This document shows positions 1 through 6,744 of a stretch of DNA of 64,000 bases, one piece after another (the stretch's first letter is position 1; the number at the start of each line of letters is the position of its first letter). Source of the stretch: Streptomyces sp. PR69. GTDB lineage: Bacteria > Actinomycetota > Actinomycetes > Streptomycetales > Streptomycetaceae. The position numbers and the translations under genes are program-made. The notes beneath the pieces were generated by a model that saw only the letters and a list, made by a program, of their open reading frames with translations, was not told the origin of the DNA and made no database searches. The stretch lies in the NCBI RefSeq assembly GCF_026420845.1, contig NZ_JAOWCB010000032.1:1-64000 (forward strand), in the 5' to 3' direction.

Positions 1-9
1 TGAGTGCGC

Positions 10-777
10 CTACTCCGTCCGCCGGAGGGTCACGGCCAGTGCGCGTCTGCCGTCGAGGCGGGGCAGCATCCGGTGTGCTTCGCGCAGCATGTTCTGTGCT
101 TGGTCCTCGCCGAGCTGGCGGCGGAGGTCGGCTTCGTGTCTGATCCACAGTGCGTACAGGCGACGCCACATGGCGGGTTCTTCGGGTCGGTCGTCGATGT
201 GCTCGATCTCCAGCCCGGCGGCCTCGGCCTGGTGCCACGCCTGGCCAGGGTTCCCGCGTACAGCGCGGGTGACGACTGCGCGGCCACCGGGGACGAGGAT
301 GCGGTGTACTTCTCCCAGTGCGGTGGCGCGGTCGGGGGCGTTGCTCATGGCGTCCACGCAGACGGCGCCGTGTGCCTCCTGATCCGCGAGACCGGTTGCC
401 TCCACTGTTCCCACGTGGAAGCGGGCACGCTCGGGCGGCACGAACTGGGACCTGCGGACGCTGGCGAGGTCTACAGCAGTGGGCGCGATGTCGATGCCGA
501 TGAGGCGTACAGCGAGCGCGCGCGCCAGCCACAGTCCCACCCCGCCAGTGCCGCAGCCGATGTCGACGAGAAGCTGACCGGGCCGCAGGCGCAGCCTGCT
601 CACGAGCGTGCCCAGGAGCGTCCAGTCACAGGAGCTGGACGCGGCGACTTCCTCAGCGTGGGCGTCGCCCAGCGCCTCGGCGTACAGCCGGAAGGCGAGG
701 TCCGACGAGGCGCGTGCCGCGTGGAAGGCGTCGAACAATCGCTGAAGTTCCTGTTCGGCGGCTGACAGCTGAGTCAT
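10..777 (-). CDS. SAM-dependent methyltransferase of the RiPP locus
   Basis: Class I methyltransferase of 255 residues. The glycine-rich SAM-binding motif I, VDIGCGTGG, lies at about residues 71-79, and an acidic strand-2 motif (IGIDIAP) follows. The chosen start gives MTQLSAAEQ; its ATG overlaps the TGA of the upstream YcaO gene by four bases, so the two are translationally coupled. A longer reading frame exists but would run back into YcaO. The position as last gene after precursor, TfuA and YcaO suggests a tailoring methylation of the RiPP, on N, O or S of the modified peptide. The acceptor cannot be told from sequence. An unrelated small-molecule methyltransferase is possible, but the overlap argues for a shared pathway. 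Confidence 0.85.
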   Translation of the reverse strand: MTQLSAAEQELQRLFDAFHAARASSDLAFRLYAEALGDAHAEEVAASSSCDWTLLGTLVSRLRLRPGQLLVDIGCGTGGVGLWLARALAVRLIGIDIAPTAVDLASVRRSQFVPPERARFHVGTVEATGLADQEAHGAVCVDAMSNAPDRATALGEVHRILVPGGRAVVTRAVRGNPGQAWHQAEAAGLEIEHIDDRPEEPAMWRRLYALWIRHEADLRRQLGEDQAQNMLREAHRMLPRLDGRRALAVTLRRTE

Positions 778-1910
778 CGGGGAATCGCCCTCCCGGTCCG
801 GGACCGCGCTCCGGGGCAGATGACCTTGACTGCCGCGACCGGCGAGTCGGGTTCGGAGAGGTCGACACACATGGGCTCGTAGCCGGTGACCCGCTCAATG
901 CGCGTCGCGACGGTGTGGACGTCGGAGGCGAAGCGGCCACGCCGCCGCCGGTACCGCTCCATCAGCTCGCCCCAAGGGCGCGACCGTTTCGCCTTGCGCG
1001 GGTGAGGGATGGCGGCGTCGAGGGCTACCGCGTGCGAGGGCAGGTCGTCGCGTGTCCCGGCAATGCAGGTCAGGCGGGACTGGGCGGCTTCGGTGATGGC
1101 TCGGGCCAGAGCAATGTGGGGGCTGGAGTGACATCCGGAACCGGCGAACCAGACGGGGTAATCCTCGGACCAGATGTAGGCGAGGCACACCGGCAGGCCG
1201 TAGGCGTTGTCCACCACCGCCAGCTCCACGTCGACACGAGCGGCCGCCAGCCTCTGCACAAGCCTGCGGTTGTACGACTCGGTGACGGACTCCGGGGTGA
1301 TCAGGGTGCGGTGTCCTCCGCCTGCCACTTCGTCTGTATGCAGAGCGTCGCGTTCGATGACTTCGTAAAGGGCATGCAGCAGCGCTTCATCGCGGGTGTT
1401 GCCGCAGGCAAGGCCGGTGCTGGTGGGCCGGAAGACGTCCGGCTTCCAGACCGGCTGGCTCGCAGATCGCTCCACCAGGCCCATGGGGAGGGGCACCGCC
1501 CGACCACTGCGCACTCCTGTGCCGGCCGTCCAGTCCAGCGCCACGCCCGTCAAGCCGTCGTGCCACACCCTCACGGGCAGCGCCGCCAGCGGGTACGGCA
1601 GATCGACGTCACAGGCGGGGACAGTGAAGAGGGGCGTCATGGGCTGTTCGGCGTGCCAGAGCTCGACCGCCTCCATCACCGCCGAGATCTTCGCGAGCAG
1701 GTCTGTGGCCCCTTTGCCCTGGGAAGCGGCCAGGGTTTCGGCAGCGGGCCGGATGGCCGTCCACACCGGCAGGCCGAGATAGTCGAGTCCGGTCAGACGG
1801 GCAACTCTCGTGATCCCGAACCGTGGCAGCTGCGGAGCAAGCGCCGCCCAGGTGTCCTCGGGGCACCGAGCACGCTCCGTGCCGTCCAGGAGATCATCAC
1901 CGCAGCACAC
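774..1910 (-). CDS. YcaO-family ATP-dependent peptide-backbone modification enzyme
   Basis: YcaO-domain protein of 378 residues. YcaO enzymes use ATP to activate a backbone amide for attack by a nucleophile (Cys/Ser/Thr side chain, or sulfide when paired with TfuA). Three blocks that form the ATP site are visible: SQGKG then SAVMEAVE near residues 63-84, HALYEVIERDAL near 195-205, and TEAAQSR followed by RDD near 268-285. It lacks the long C-terminal proline-rich tail of azole cyclodehydratases and no E1-like or ocin-ThiF partner is nearby. The start is GTG, overlapping the end of the TfuA gene by 14 bases; the stop overlaps the methyltransferase start (ATGA). Pairing with TfuA points to thioamide formation rather than azoline formation; this is inferred. 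Confidence 0.92.
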   Translation of the reverse strand: MCCGDDLLDGTERARCPEDTWAALAPQLPRFGITRVARLTGLDYLGLPVWTAIRPAAETLAASQGKGATDLLAKISAVMEAVELWHAEQPMTPLFTVPACDVDLPYPLAALPVRVWHDGLTGVALDWTAGTGVRSGRAVPLPMGLVERSASQPVWKPDVFRPTSTGLACGNTRDEALLHALYEVIERDALHTDEVAGGGHRTLITPESVTESYNRRLVQRLAAARVDVELAVVDNAYGLPVCLAYIWSEDYPVWFAGSGCHSSPHIALARAITEAAQSRLTCIAGTRDDLPSHAVALDAAIPHPRKAKRSRPWGELMERYRRRRGRFASDVHTVATRIERVTGYEPMCVDLSEPDSPVAAVKVICPGARSRTGRAIPR

Positions 1911-3147
1911 TGCTCGTCGGCCCCCTCTCGATTTTCCCAGCCTGGTCGTGGAGAAGTCCCGCCATGAAGTGCTTCATCGACCCCACCGCCTGCGCGGCGC
2001 TGCGGAATCCGCGAGCAGCCGCTGCGCCTTCGAGTTCATCCGGATCACACCGCCATAACCGCAGCAGCGTGCTGCGGGTGGCCCGTTCGTCGACGGCCTC
2101 GGCGCTGAAGGCGCCCCAGGTAGTACCGGCCTGGTCGTTGCATGCCAGGTAACGCACGACGGCCGCCCGGTCCGCCTCCGTCTCACGCGTCAGCAGACGC
2201 CGGACCAGGCCCTTGTCCCGCAGGTCGACCGGAGGCCGGAACAGGATGCACGCGGGTACGAAGATCTTCCCCGCCGCTTCGGCTGCCACCGATTGCCCCG
2301 GAGAGTCGGCATGTCGAGACAGATGCTCGAGGTAGTCATCCCAGACGCCAGGAAAGTGCGGATCGAAGATCTGCTGGTAGGCAAGCCGGTGCAGGGTAGG
2401 CACCTCTCGCCCGTTCACCCGCTCGGTCTCGAAGTGGTTGGCCCATCGCCGGTAATAGCACGTCTCGGGCCGCGCCTCGGACAGCGAGCCCGCTGCTGAA
2501 GGGATGCCGTCCAGGGCGGTCTGGACTGCTTCAAGGGCGTCGAGTCGCTTGAGATCCCCGAAGTGCCGGTCGGCTCGACGCCGCTCTGCGAGCCACGCCG
2601 CGAAGTCCGCAGCCCCGTACCTGAGGCTGACAGCCCGGACCGCGGCCGTCGTGCGCTGCGGGTAGTACACCGCCCGCAGCAGGGTCAGCAGCCGAACGGC
2701 CATGACGTTTGTCATCACGCCCTCGCGCTCCGCCGCTCCAAGGACGTGCCGCACATTCACCAGCGGCCAGGTCAGGGCCCTCATCTCCGCACCGGGCTCC
2801 TGTCCCACGGCCACCTCGTCATCGCCCACCAGATCACCGCACGCATAGGCGGCGAAGACACGGCCGACACCGACCATCCCGAAATCGCACAGCTCCGCAG
2901 CACGTAGAGCACCGATACTCGCCGCGCCCACCACCCGGACGCCGCGGCTCATCAGGGCCAAGATCTCCTTATGCCGCACGGCCGGCACCTGGTGATAGAC
3001 ACCATCGATGAGGACTACCGTGTCGCTCTCCGCGATCGCTTCATCGAACAGGTCGCCATGGCGTACGGGCGGACGCAGCCGCACTCCGGGGACCGTGAGC
3101 AGCGGCTCATGACGAGGCAGCGTCGGCCCGACGTACACGTGAATCAC
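1897..3147 (-). CDS. TfuA-like protein, partner of YcaO in thioamidation
   Basis: 416-residue TfuA-like protein. The family signature is plain in the N-terminal third: AASIGALRAAEL followed by GMVGVGRVF, then a DDEVA segment. TfuA proteins are thought to deliver sulfur to YcaO during thioamide formation, as in thioviridamide-type and thiovarsolin pathways and in methyl-coenzyme M reductase modification. The C-terminal ~280 residues carry no domain I can name; the TfuA core alone is much shorter. A GTG start at 3147 is chosen because an AGGAG ribosome site lies about seven bases upstream and the protein then begins IHVYVGPTLP, as in relatives; the longer frame to 3231 has no such site. It follows the precursor gene after a 160-base gap and overlaps YcaO. 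Confidence 0.9.
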   Translation of the reverse strand: MIHVYVGPTLPRHEPLLTVPGVRLRPPVRHGDLFDEAIAESDTVVLIDGVYHQVPAVRHKEILALMSRGVRVVGAASIGALRAAELCDFGMVGVGRVFAAYACGDLVGDDEVAVGQEPGAEMRALTWPLVNVRHVLGAAEREGVMTNVMAVRLLTLLRAVYYPQRTTAAVRAVSLRYGAADFAAWLAERRRADRHFGDLKRLDALEAVQTALDGIPSAAGSLSEARPETCYYRRWANHFETERVNGREVPTLHRLAYQQIFDPHFPGVWDDYLEHLSRHADSPGQSVAAEAAGKIFVPACILFRPPVDLRDKGLVRRLLTRETEADRAAVVRYLACNDQAGTTWGAFSAEAVDERATRSTLLRLWRCDPDELEGAAAARGFRSAAQAVGSMKHFMAGLLHDQAGKIERGPTSSVLR

Positions 3148-3307
3148 CAGTGCGCTCCTGCCTGCCGGTCGTTGATGTTGATAGGGAGCCGCGGCACCGG
3201 TCTCTGTGCTGGGAGTCCAGCGCCGCGGCATTCAGCACACGTCCACGACACCTGCCGGGGCGAACGGCCCGCTGCCGGTCATGCCGCAGAGTGCCGGGAC
3301 ATGCGGG
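3148..3307 (-). promoter_or_regulatory. Leader region with hairpin between precursor and TfuA genes
   Basis: This 160-base gap contains a small hairpin (GCTGG at 3208-3212, CCAGC at 3217-3221) flanked on both sides by the self-complementary octamer GCCGCGGC (3188-3195 and 3222-3229). In many RiPP operons a hairpin after the precursor gene lowers expression of the enzymes relative to the peptide. A partial terminator or processing site here would do that. No T-run follows, so this is only a candidate. Confidence 0.4.
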
Positions 3308-3433
3308 TCACGGACCCTCGTCCTCCACATCCTCGATGCGAACGACGCTGCCGGGCGTCACGATCTCTGCCAGATCCAGCTGCGTCAGCCACTCCGGCTC
3401 GGCCATGATGGCGCGGTCGGACTTCGACTCCAT
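3308..3433 (-). CDS. Candidate RiPP precursor peptide (41 aa)
   Basis: Short ORF of 41 residues starting MESKSDRAIMAEPEW and ending RIEDVEDEGP. The start is decided by a strong GGAGGAG ribosome site directly upstream of the ATG at 3433; the surrounding 98-codon frame has no other credible start. It is the first gene before TfuA, YcaO and methyltransferase on the same strand. It has no Cys, only two Thr and two Ser, and an acidic C-terminus, so azoline chemistry on side chains is unlikely and backbone thioamidation is the better guess. A leader (to about residue 24, with a WLTQLDLAEI helix-like segment) and a C-terminal core can be proposed but not proved. I do not recognise the family. Confidence 0.7.
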   Translation of the reverse strand: MESKSDRAIMAEPEWLTQLDLAEIVTPGSVVRIEDVEDEGP

Positions 3434-3688
3434 GGGCTCCTCCTCTCTGCATGTGTTCGTGGTGACGGCGCGGGCGGGTGCCCGCACCTTTTGCACGGCT
3501 GGCTCTGCGCTCACCAGCCACGCCCCACTGGGGCGTTGCCCGCCCCGGCAGGGTTTTCCCAGTCCTCCGGCCGGGGCGGGTGTTCTCCTGCGCGCGAGGC
3601 TCAACCCGTTGCGGTCGCTTTGGGTGTGGTGCGGGTGGTCAGCGGATGGTGTGTGGCCGCCGCGGGTGGCTGTCGGGTCGGCGGCGCG
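3434..3688. terminator. Intergenic region with two hairpins separating two minus-strand operons
   Basis: Two stem-loops sit between the upstream small-protein operon (ends 3689) and the precursor gene. One is ACGCCCC/GGGGCGT at 3520-3536 with a three-base loop; the other is CGCCCCGG/CCGGGGCG at 3541-3578, whose loop itself holds GGG-TTTT-CCC. They probably terminate the upstream transcript and so give the precursor its own promoter, which should lie between 3434 and 3520. I could not pick convincing -35/-10 boxes. Confidence 0.5.
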
Positions 3689-4051
3689 TCATGGGTGCCT
3701 TGCCTGGTCGAGGCGGGTCAGGGCGTCTGTGAGGGCGACTAGGGCGCGGGCGAGGCGCTGTGCGTAGGCGATGGCCTGGGTGAGGCTGCTGTTCGGGGGC
3801 TCCTCGAGAAGCCGGAATCCGGCCCGTGCGACGCTGTCCAGTGCGTTCGCCCATACGTCGTCGTTGTGCGGGTGGGCGGCCATCGCGTCCTCCACGGCGG
3901 GGGTGAGCCGCATGATGTGCCCGCGCATCCGCAGCGTCAGCTCGCTCAGCCCGTCGTGCGCCGGGCCGTCTGCGGGGGAGTCCAGCAGCTGCCGGGCGTC
4001 CGCCCGCATCTCCTTGGTGTTGAGCCGTGCCGGGCTCGTGGCGGGGCTCAC
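3689..4051 (-). CDS. DUF6415-like small protein
   Basis: 120 residues, helical, without membrane segments or signal peptide. The pattern (MRADARQLLD ... LRMRGHIMRLTPAVEDAM ... ARALVALTDAL) resembles DUF6415, a Streptomyces family often annotated beside natural-product genes but with no known function. The GTG start at 4051 overlaps the TGA of the preceding 66-residue gene (GTGA), which fixes the start and shows translational coupling. Last gene of a three-gene operon. Family assignment is from memory of the pattern. Confidence 0.7.
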   Translation of the reverse strand: MSPATSPARLNTKEMRADARQLLDSPADGPAHDGLSELTLRMRGHIMRLTPAVEDAMAAHPHNDDVWANALDSVARAGFRLLEEPPNSSLTQAIAYAQRLARALVALTDALTRLDQARHP

Positions 4052-4248
4052 GCGGTACTCCCGGGGTTGTGGGGGTGGTTGCGGATCTCGATGCTGAGGT
4101 CGAGGGCTTTCGACTGGTCGCCGGCGGCGAGGGCTTCGGCGCGCTGCCTGACCAGAGCGGCGCACACGCCGCATCCCGGCGCGGGCTCAGCTGGGGGGAG
4201 CGGGCTGGGCTCCGGCAGGTGGACGGGGACCGGCGCCGATGCGGTCAT
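4048..4248 (-). CDS. Small CxxC protein, unknown function
   Basis: 66 residues. Proline-rich N-terminal half, then a CGVC motif at about residues 26-29 followed by LVRQRAEALAAGDQSKALDLSIEIRNHP. Small proteins with a single CxxC and this alternating helix are common in Streptomyces accessory regions; none that I know has a function. Both ends overlap neighbours (ATGA at the start, GTGA at the end), so the three genes are made from one message. The single CxxC could bind metal as a dimer or form a disulfide; this is a guess. Confidence 0.65.
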   Translation of the reverse strand: MTASAPVPVHLPEPSPLPPAEPAPGCGVCAALVRQRAEALAAGDQSKALDLSIEIRNHPHNPGSTA

Positions 4249-4541
4249 GCGATCACCCCGCCGGGGTGGGACAGCGCCGCCGCCCGTTCGCGCGAAGACA
4301 GCACATAGGGGCGCACCAGCACACCGGAGTCCAGATACACCTCGTGCGCCAGGACGTGGGACACGGCACGCGGCCGCGACACGTAGCTCCGCGCACTGCC
4401 CGGACCGTGCTGCGGCGTCTGGGACGGGCGGTGCGGCTGACGGGTGTACTGGCCGGGGCTGGGGCGCGCGTGCCGTCCAGGCGCGGCGGGCCCCAGCAGA
4501 ACGGCTCTCACCCACGCGAGCGCGTGTGATAGGCAATGCAT
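4245..4541 (-). CDS. Hypothetical protein, first gene of coupled small-protein operon
   Basis: 98 residues, basic, beginning MHCLSHALAWVRAVLLG. A GAGGAG ribosome site sits just before the ATG. No domain recognised; the C-terminal half (SHVLAHEVYLDSGVLVRPYVLSSRE) is the most structured-looking part. The stop overlaps the next start by four bases. It precedes the CxxC protein and the DUF6415-like protein, all on the same strand and upstream of the RiPP genes. Real expression is supported by the double overlap in the operon rather than by homology. Confidence 0.6.
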   Translation of the reverse strand: MHCLSHALAWVRAVLLGPAAPGRHARPSPGQYTRQPHRPSQTPQHGPGSARSYVSRPRAVSHVLAHEVYLDSGVLVRPYVLSSRERAAALSHPGGVIA

Positions 4542-4579
4542 GTCGACTCCTCGTTAGTCGGCCATGCCCCGGGACCGTG

Positions 4580-4963
4580 TCAGGCGGTCGCCGGGGTCTC
4601 GTGGTGACCCGCGGGGATCAGGCGTGCCACGAACGCGCCGCGCTGCTTGATCCAGTCGTCGACGTCGGCCTCGCTGGCAGTGAGGTCGGTGACGATGCCC
4701 TCGGCTCGGTGCGCCTCGAAGAGCGCAGCGATGCTCGGCCACAGCGGCTGGTCGGCCAGGGCGGTGCCCAAAGCGAATTCGGCACCGAAGTGGCCCACGA
4801 CGGTCCAGTCCCGAGCCTCTGCGTAGGCGCGGAGCCTGATCGCGGCCCGTCCGTAGAGGACTACTCGGATTCGTGACACCCCGGTGGGAGCATCAGGAAG
4901 GATGCCGTTGGCGGCGTCTGCGAGCGTTGCTCGTCTGATGCACTGCTGATGGGTGCGAGTCAT
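4580..4963 (-). CDS. Small protein resembling a degenerate serine-recombinase N-terminal domain
   Basis: 127 residues. The central stretch (RIRVVLYGRAAIRLRAYAEARDW, split here across a turn, then TVVGHFGAEFALG) follows the fold order of resolvase N-terminal domains: a first strand RVxLYxR, a helix of the LRAYAEARGW type, then a strand with TVV. The nucleophile-bearing VSTD/VSS motif that should follow the first strand is absent (GRAAIR instead), and the DNA-binding C-terminus is missing. So it is not an active recombinase. It may be a domesticated regulator or a remnant. It lies between the XRE regulator terminator and the small-protein operon, same strand. Confidence 0.5.
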   Translation of the reverse strand: MTRTHQQCIRRATLADAANGILPDAPTGVSRIRVVLYGRAAIRLRAYAEARDWTVVGHFGAEFALGTALADQPLWPSIAALFEAHRAEGIVTDLTASEADVDDWIKQRGAFVARLIPAGHHETPATA

Positions 4964-5001
4964 ACGGGTACGATCCCGCCGACTCGGTTGGGCATGAAGA
5001 A

Positions 5002-5052
5002 ACGCCCCGTACGACTCTGACGATTAGTCAGTTCGCCAGTCGTACGGGGCGT
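5002..5052 (-). terminator. Nested stem-loop terminator
   Basis: A perfect 15-bp stem (ACGCCCCGTACGACT at 5002-5016 and its complement at 5038-5052) encloses a second small hairpin, CTGAC-GATTA-GTCAG, at 5017-5031. It lies 48 bases after the stop of the minus-strand XRE regulator and before the start of the 4963 gene, as expected for a terminator. There is no clear T-run, which is usual in Streptomyces. Its symmetry would also let it act as a protein-binding site for the downstream promoter. Confidence 0.65.
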
Positions 5053-5099
5053 ATGGCTGTTGCAGGGTCAACTAGCTTTGCTCGTGCGGGACGTACGAG

Positions 5100-6344
5100 T
5101 TACAGGGCTGTGCTGGTTGTGGCGGGCTGGAAGCTGTCCGCGCCAGGGGCGGCCACGCCGATCAGCTTCGACACACGCCGCAGACGTGATGTGGATGCCT
5201 TGCCGACCTTCTGCACGATGATCGATGGCAGAGCCTGGTGGCGCGCCCATTCCGGGGCGTCGAGCAGCGCCGATTCGAGAGTGTCCAGCGAGGTGTCCCA
5301 CATCTTCGCGTCTGCTTGCGCCATGGCCTTGTCCATGGCGTAGCGGTGGCGGGCGGCGCTGGACAGCGCGGCTTCGTGGTCCGGGTTGATGTCCTTCATC
5401 AGCGACAGGGCCTTGCCTGACTGCCCGAGTGCAACGTTGATGCCGACTGCCTGCGTCGTCGCGGTCACCGGGCCGAAGACCGTGCCGTGTTCCCTCGCCT
5501 CCTTGCCCATGCGGGCACCCGTGGCGTGGGACTGGGAGAGGTAGTCCTTCACCCTCTCCTTGTCCTTCATCCTGGACGCGACCACGGCGGCGAAGTTGAT
5601 GTGTGATCCGTAGGCGACGAGTTCACCGGTGGTGGCTTTGGAGAAGCGTGGTTCGATGTCCGTTGCCGCCTGCTCCGCCAGGCGAAGGGCTTCCGGCAGG
5701 CGGGCGTCCCTGAGATACACCCAGGACCTGCCGGACATGACGAGTGCGGTGCGCAGGCTGTCGGCGGCCTTCGCGGCAGCGTGCTGGGCGTGCCCGATCG
5801 CGGCATAGGCGAGGTCTCGGGACCCCATGAGGTTGGCCACGTAGGCGGCGAGCCGGTAGCCGTCTGCCAGCAGCCCCCATGTCCCTGACTGCTCGTCGGC
5901 CGGCTGGTCGTGAAGCCGGGCCGCGGTCTCGGCGAGCAGCGGCGCTGCAAGTGAACCTGCCTCGACGTACTTCCCGTTCCAATACAGCTTCCACAGGCGC
6001 TGGCTGCTGGCGGTCAGGGTCTCGAGGCTGGGCGCGGTCACGGTGTCGGGGAGGATGCCCGCGGCCACGTCGTGGACAGTCTGGGACAGGGTGCGCATGA
6101 CTGTCCGGTCGTCGTGTTCCATCGCCCGGCGTGGGGCCTGCTGGCCGAGGATGACGGACGTGTCCACCCGAAGGGCGTCGGCGATCAGGAGGAGCGTCTG
6201 GAGGGTGAGCCGCTTGTCCTGCTCGGCTTGCTGAATGGTGGGCAGAGACAGCCCGGTCATCTCTGCGAGGTCGGATTGCCGGATGTCTTTGCCACGAAGG
6301 ATCTTGATGCGTGCGCCTGTGGTGTAGTCACTCCAGCGGGGCAT
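5100..6344 (-). CDS. XRE-family regulator with TPR-like C-terminal domain
   Basis: 414 residues. An N-terminal helix-turn-helix (residues ~8-65: RIKILRGKDIRQSDLAEM, then LSLPTIQQAEQDKR) is followed by ~330 residues of helical repeats with the spacing of tetratricopeptide repeats (YWNGKYVEAGSLAAPLLAE, LADGYRLAAYVANLMGSRD, SGRSWVYLRDARLPEALRLAEQA). The start at 6344 has GGAG six bases upstream; an ATG 12 bases further up (METS) lacks a well-placed site. This architecture is common in Streptomyces pathway regulators and resembles peptide-sensing RRNPP regulators, but no ligand can be inferred. A long palindrome upstream suggests autoregulation. It is the likely regulator of the accessory region to its left. 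Confidence 0.8.
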   Translation of the reverse strand: MPRWSDYTTGARIKILRGKDIRQSDLAEMTGLSLPTIQQAEQDKRLTLQTLLLIADALRVDTSVILGQQAPRRAMEHDDRTVMRTLSQTVHDVAAGILPDTVTAPSLETLTASSQRLWKLYWNGKYVEAGSLAAPLLAETAARLHDQPADEQSGTWGLLADGYRLAAYVANLMGSRDLAYAAIGHAQHAAAKAADSLRTALVMSGRSWVYLRDARLPEALRLAEQAATDIEPRFSKATTGELVAYGSHINFAAVVASRMKDKERVKDYLSQSHATGARMGKEAREHGTVFGPVTATTQAVGINVALGQSGKALSLMKDINPDHEAALSSAARHRYAMDKAMAQADAKMWDTSLDTLESALLDAPEWARHQALPSIIVQKVGKASTSRLRRVSKLIGVAAPGADSFQPATTSTAL

Positions 6345-6405
6345 ACTGGTCTCCATTCCTAGCGTCCACTGGGAACGGTACCCCTGCTGAAGAGTTCGGG
6401 TAACG

Positions 6406-6443
6406 GTAACGGTCTTACGGTCTCCGGACCGTAAGACCGTTAC
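6406..6443. promoter_or_regulatory. 38-bp palindrome upstream of the XRE-TPR regulator
   Basis: Arms of 17 bp are perfectly complementary (GTAACGGTCTTACGGTC at 6406-6422 and GACCGTAAGACCGTTAC at 6427-6443) around a four-base centre. Each arm contains two ACGG-type half-elements, and the left arm is preceded by another GTAACG copy (about 6400-6405). It sits 62-99 bases before the regulator's start. The lack of a T-run and its placement at a promoter argue for an operator, most simply the regulator's own site, rather than a terminator of the sortase gene, whose stop lies 300 bases away. Confidence 0.6.
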
Positions 6444-6744
6444 GTTTGTCAGCGCGGCGGCGACGAATACGAGCCACACGCGAGTGACGCCCCAGCTGAC
6501 CTGGGCGACTTGATCAGCCGGGGCGTATTGGCCGCTCGCTGCCGCGGAAGGACGGCAGAACGCAGCGAACTATCTCCTCTGCGGGGGCAGAAGGGGCGAT
6601 ATGCCGACCACAATGCGCCACCCTGGCCGAAACACACAACCCCTGTGCACGCCAATACGTCCCCACCGCCGGAGGGCCCCCAGCGCGTAGGGGGAGGGGC
6701 AGGGGAGAAGCCAACCGGCCGCACCGCGATCCGCCGGACTCGTC
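6444..6744. other. Intergenic region without a supported gene
   Basis: About 300 bases between the palindrome and the sortase stop. Reading frames on both strands are shadows without ribosome sites. A 9-bp inverted pair (CGTATTGGC near 6524, GCCAATACG near 6650) and a G-rich run near 6690-6705 are the only structure seen. By eye, this is where base composition changes from the more AT-containing left region to the usual very GC-rich chromosome. Confidence 0.5.

Noticed and set aside
5002..5052. Possible recombination (att) site
   Set aside because: The nested stem lies right after a stop codon and reads best as a terminator; no second copy was found.
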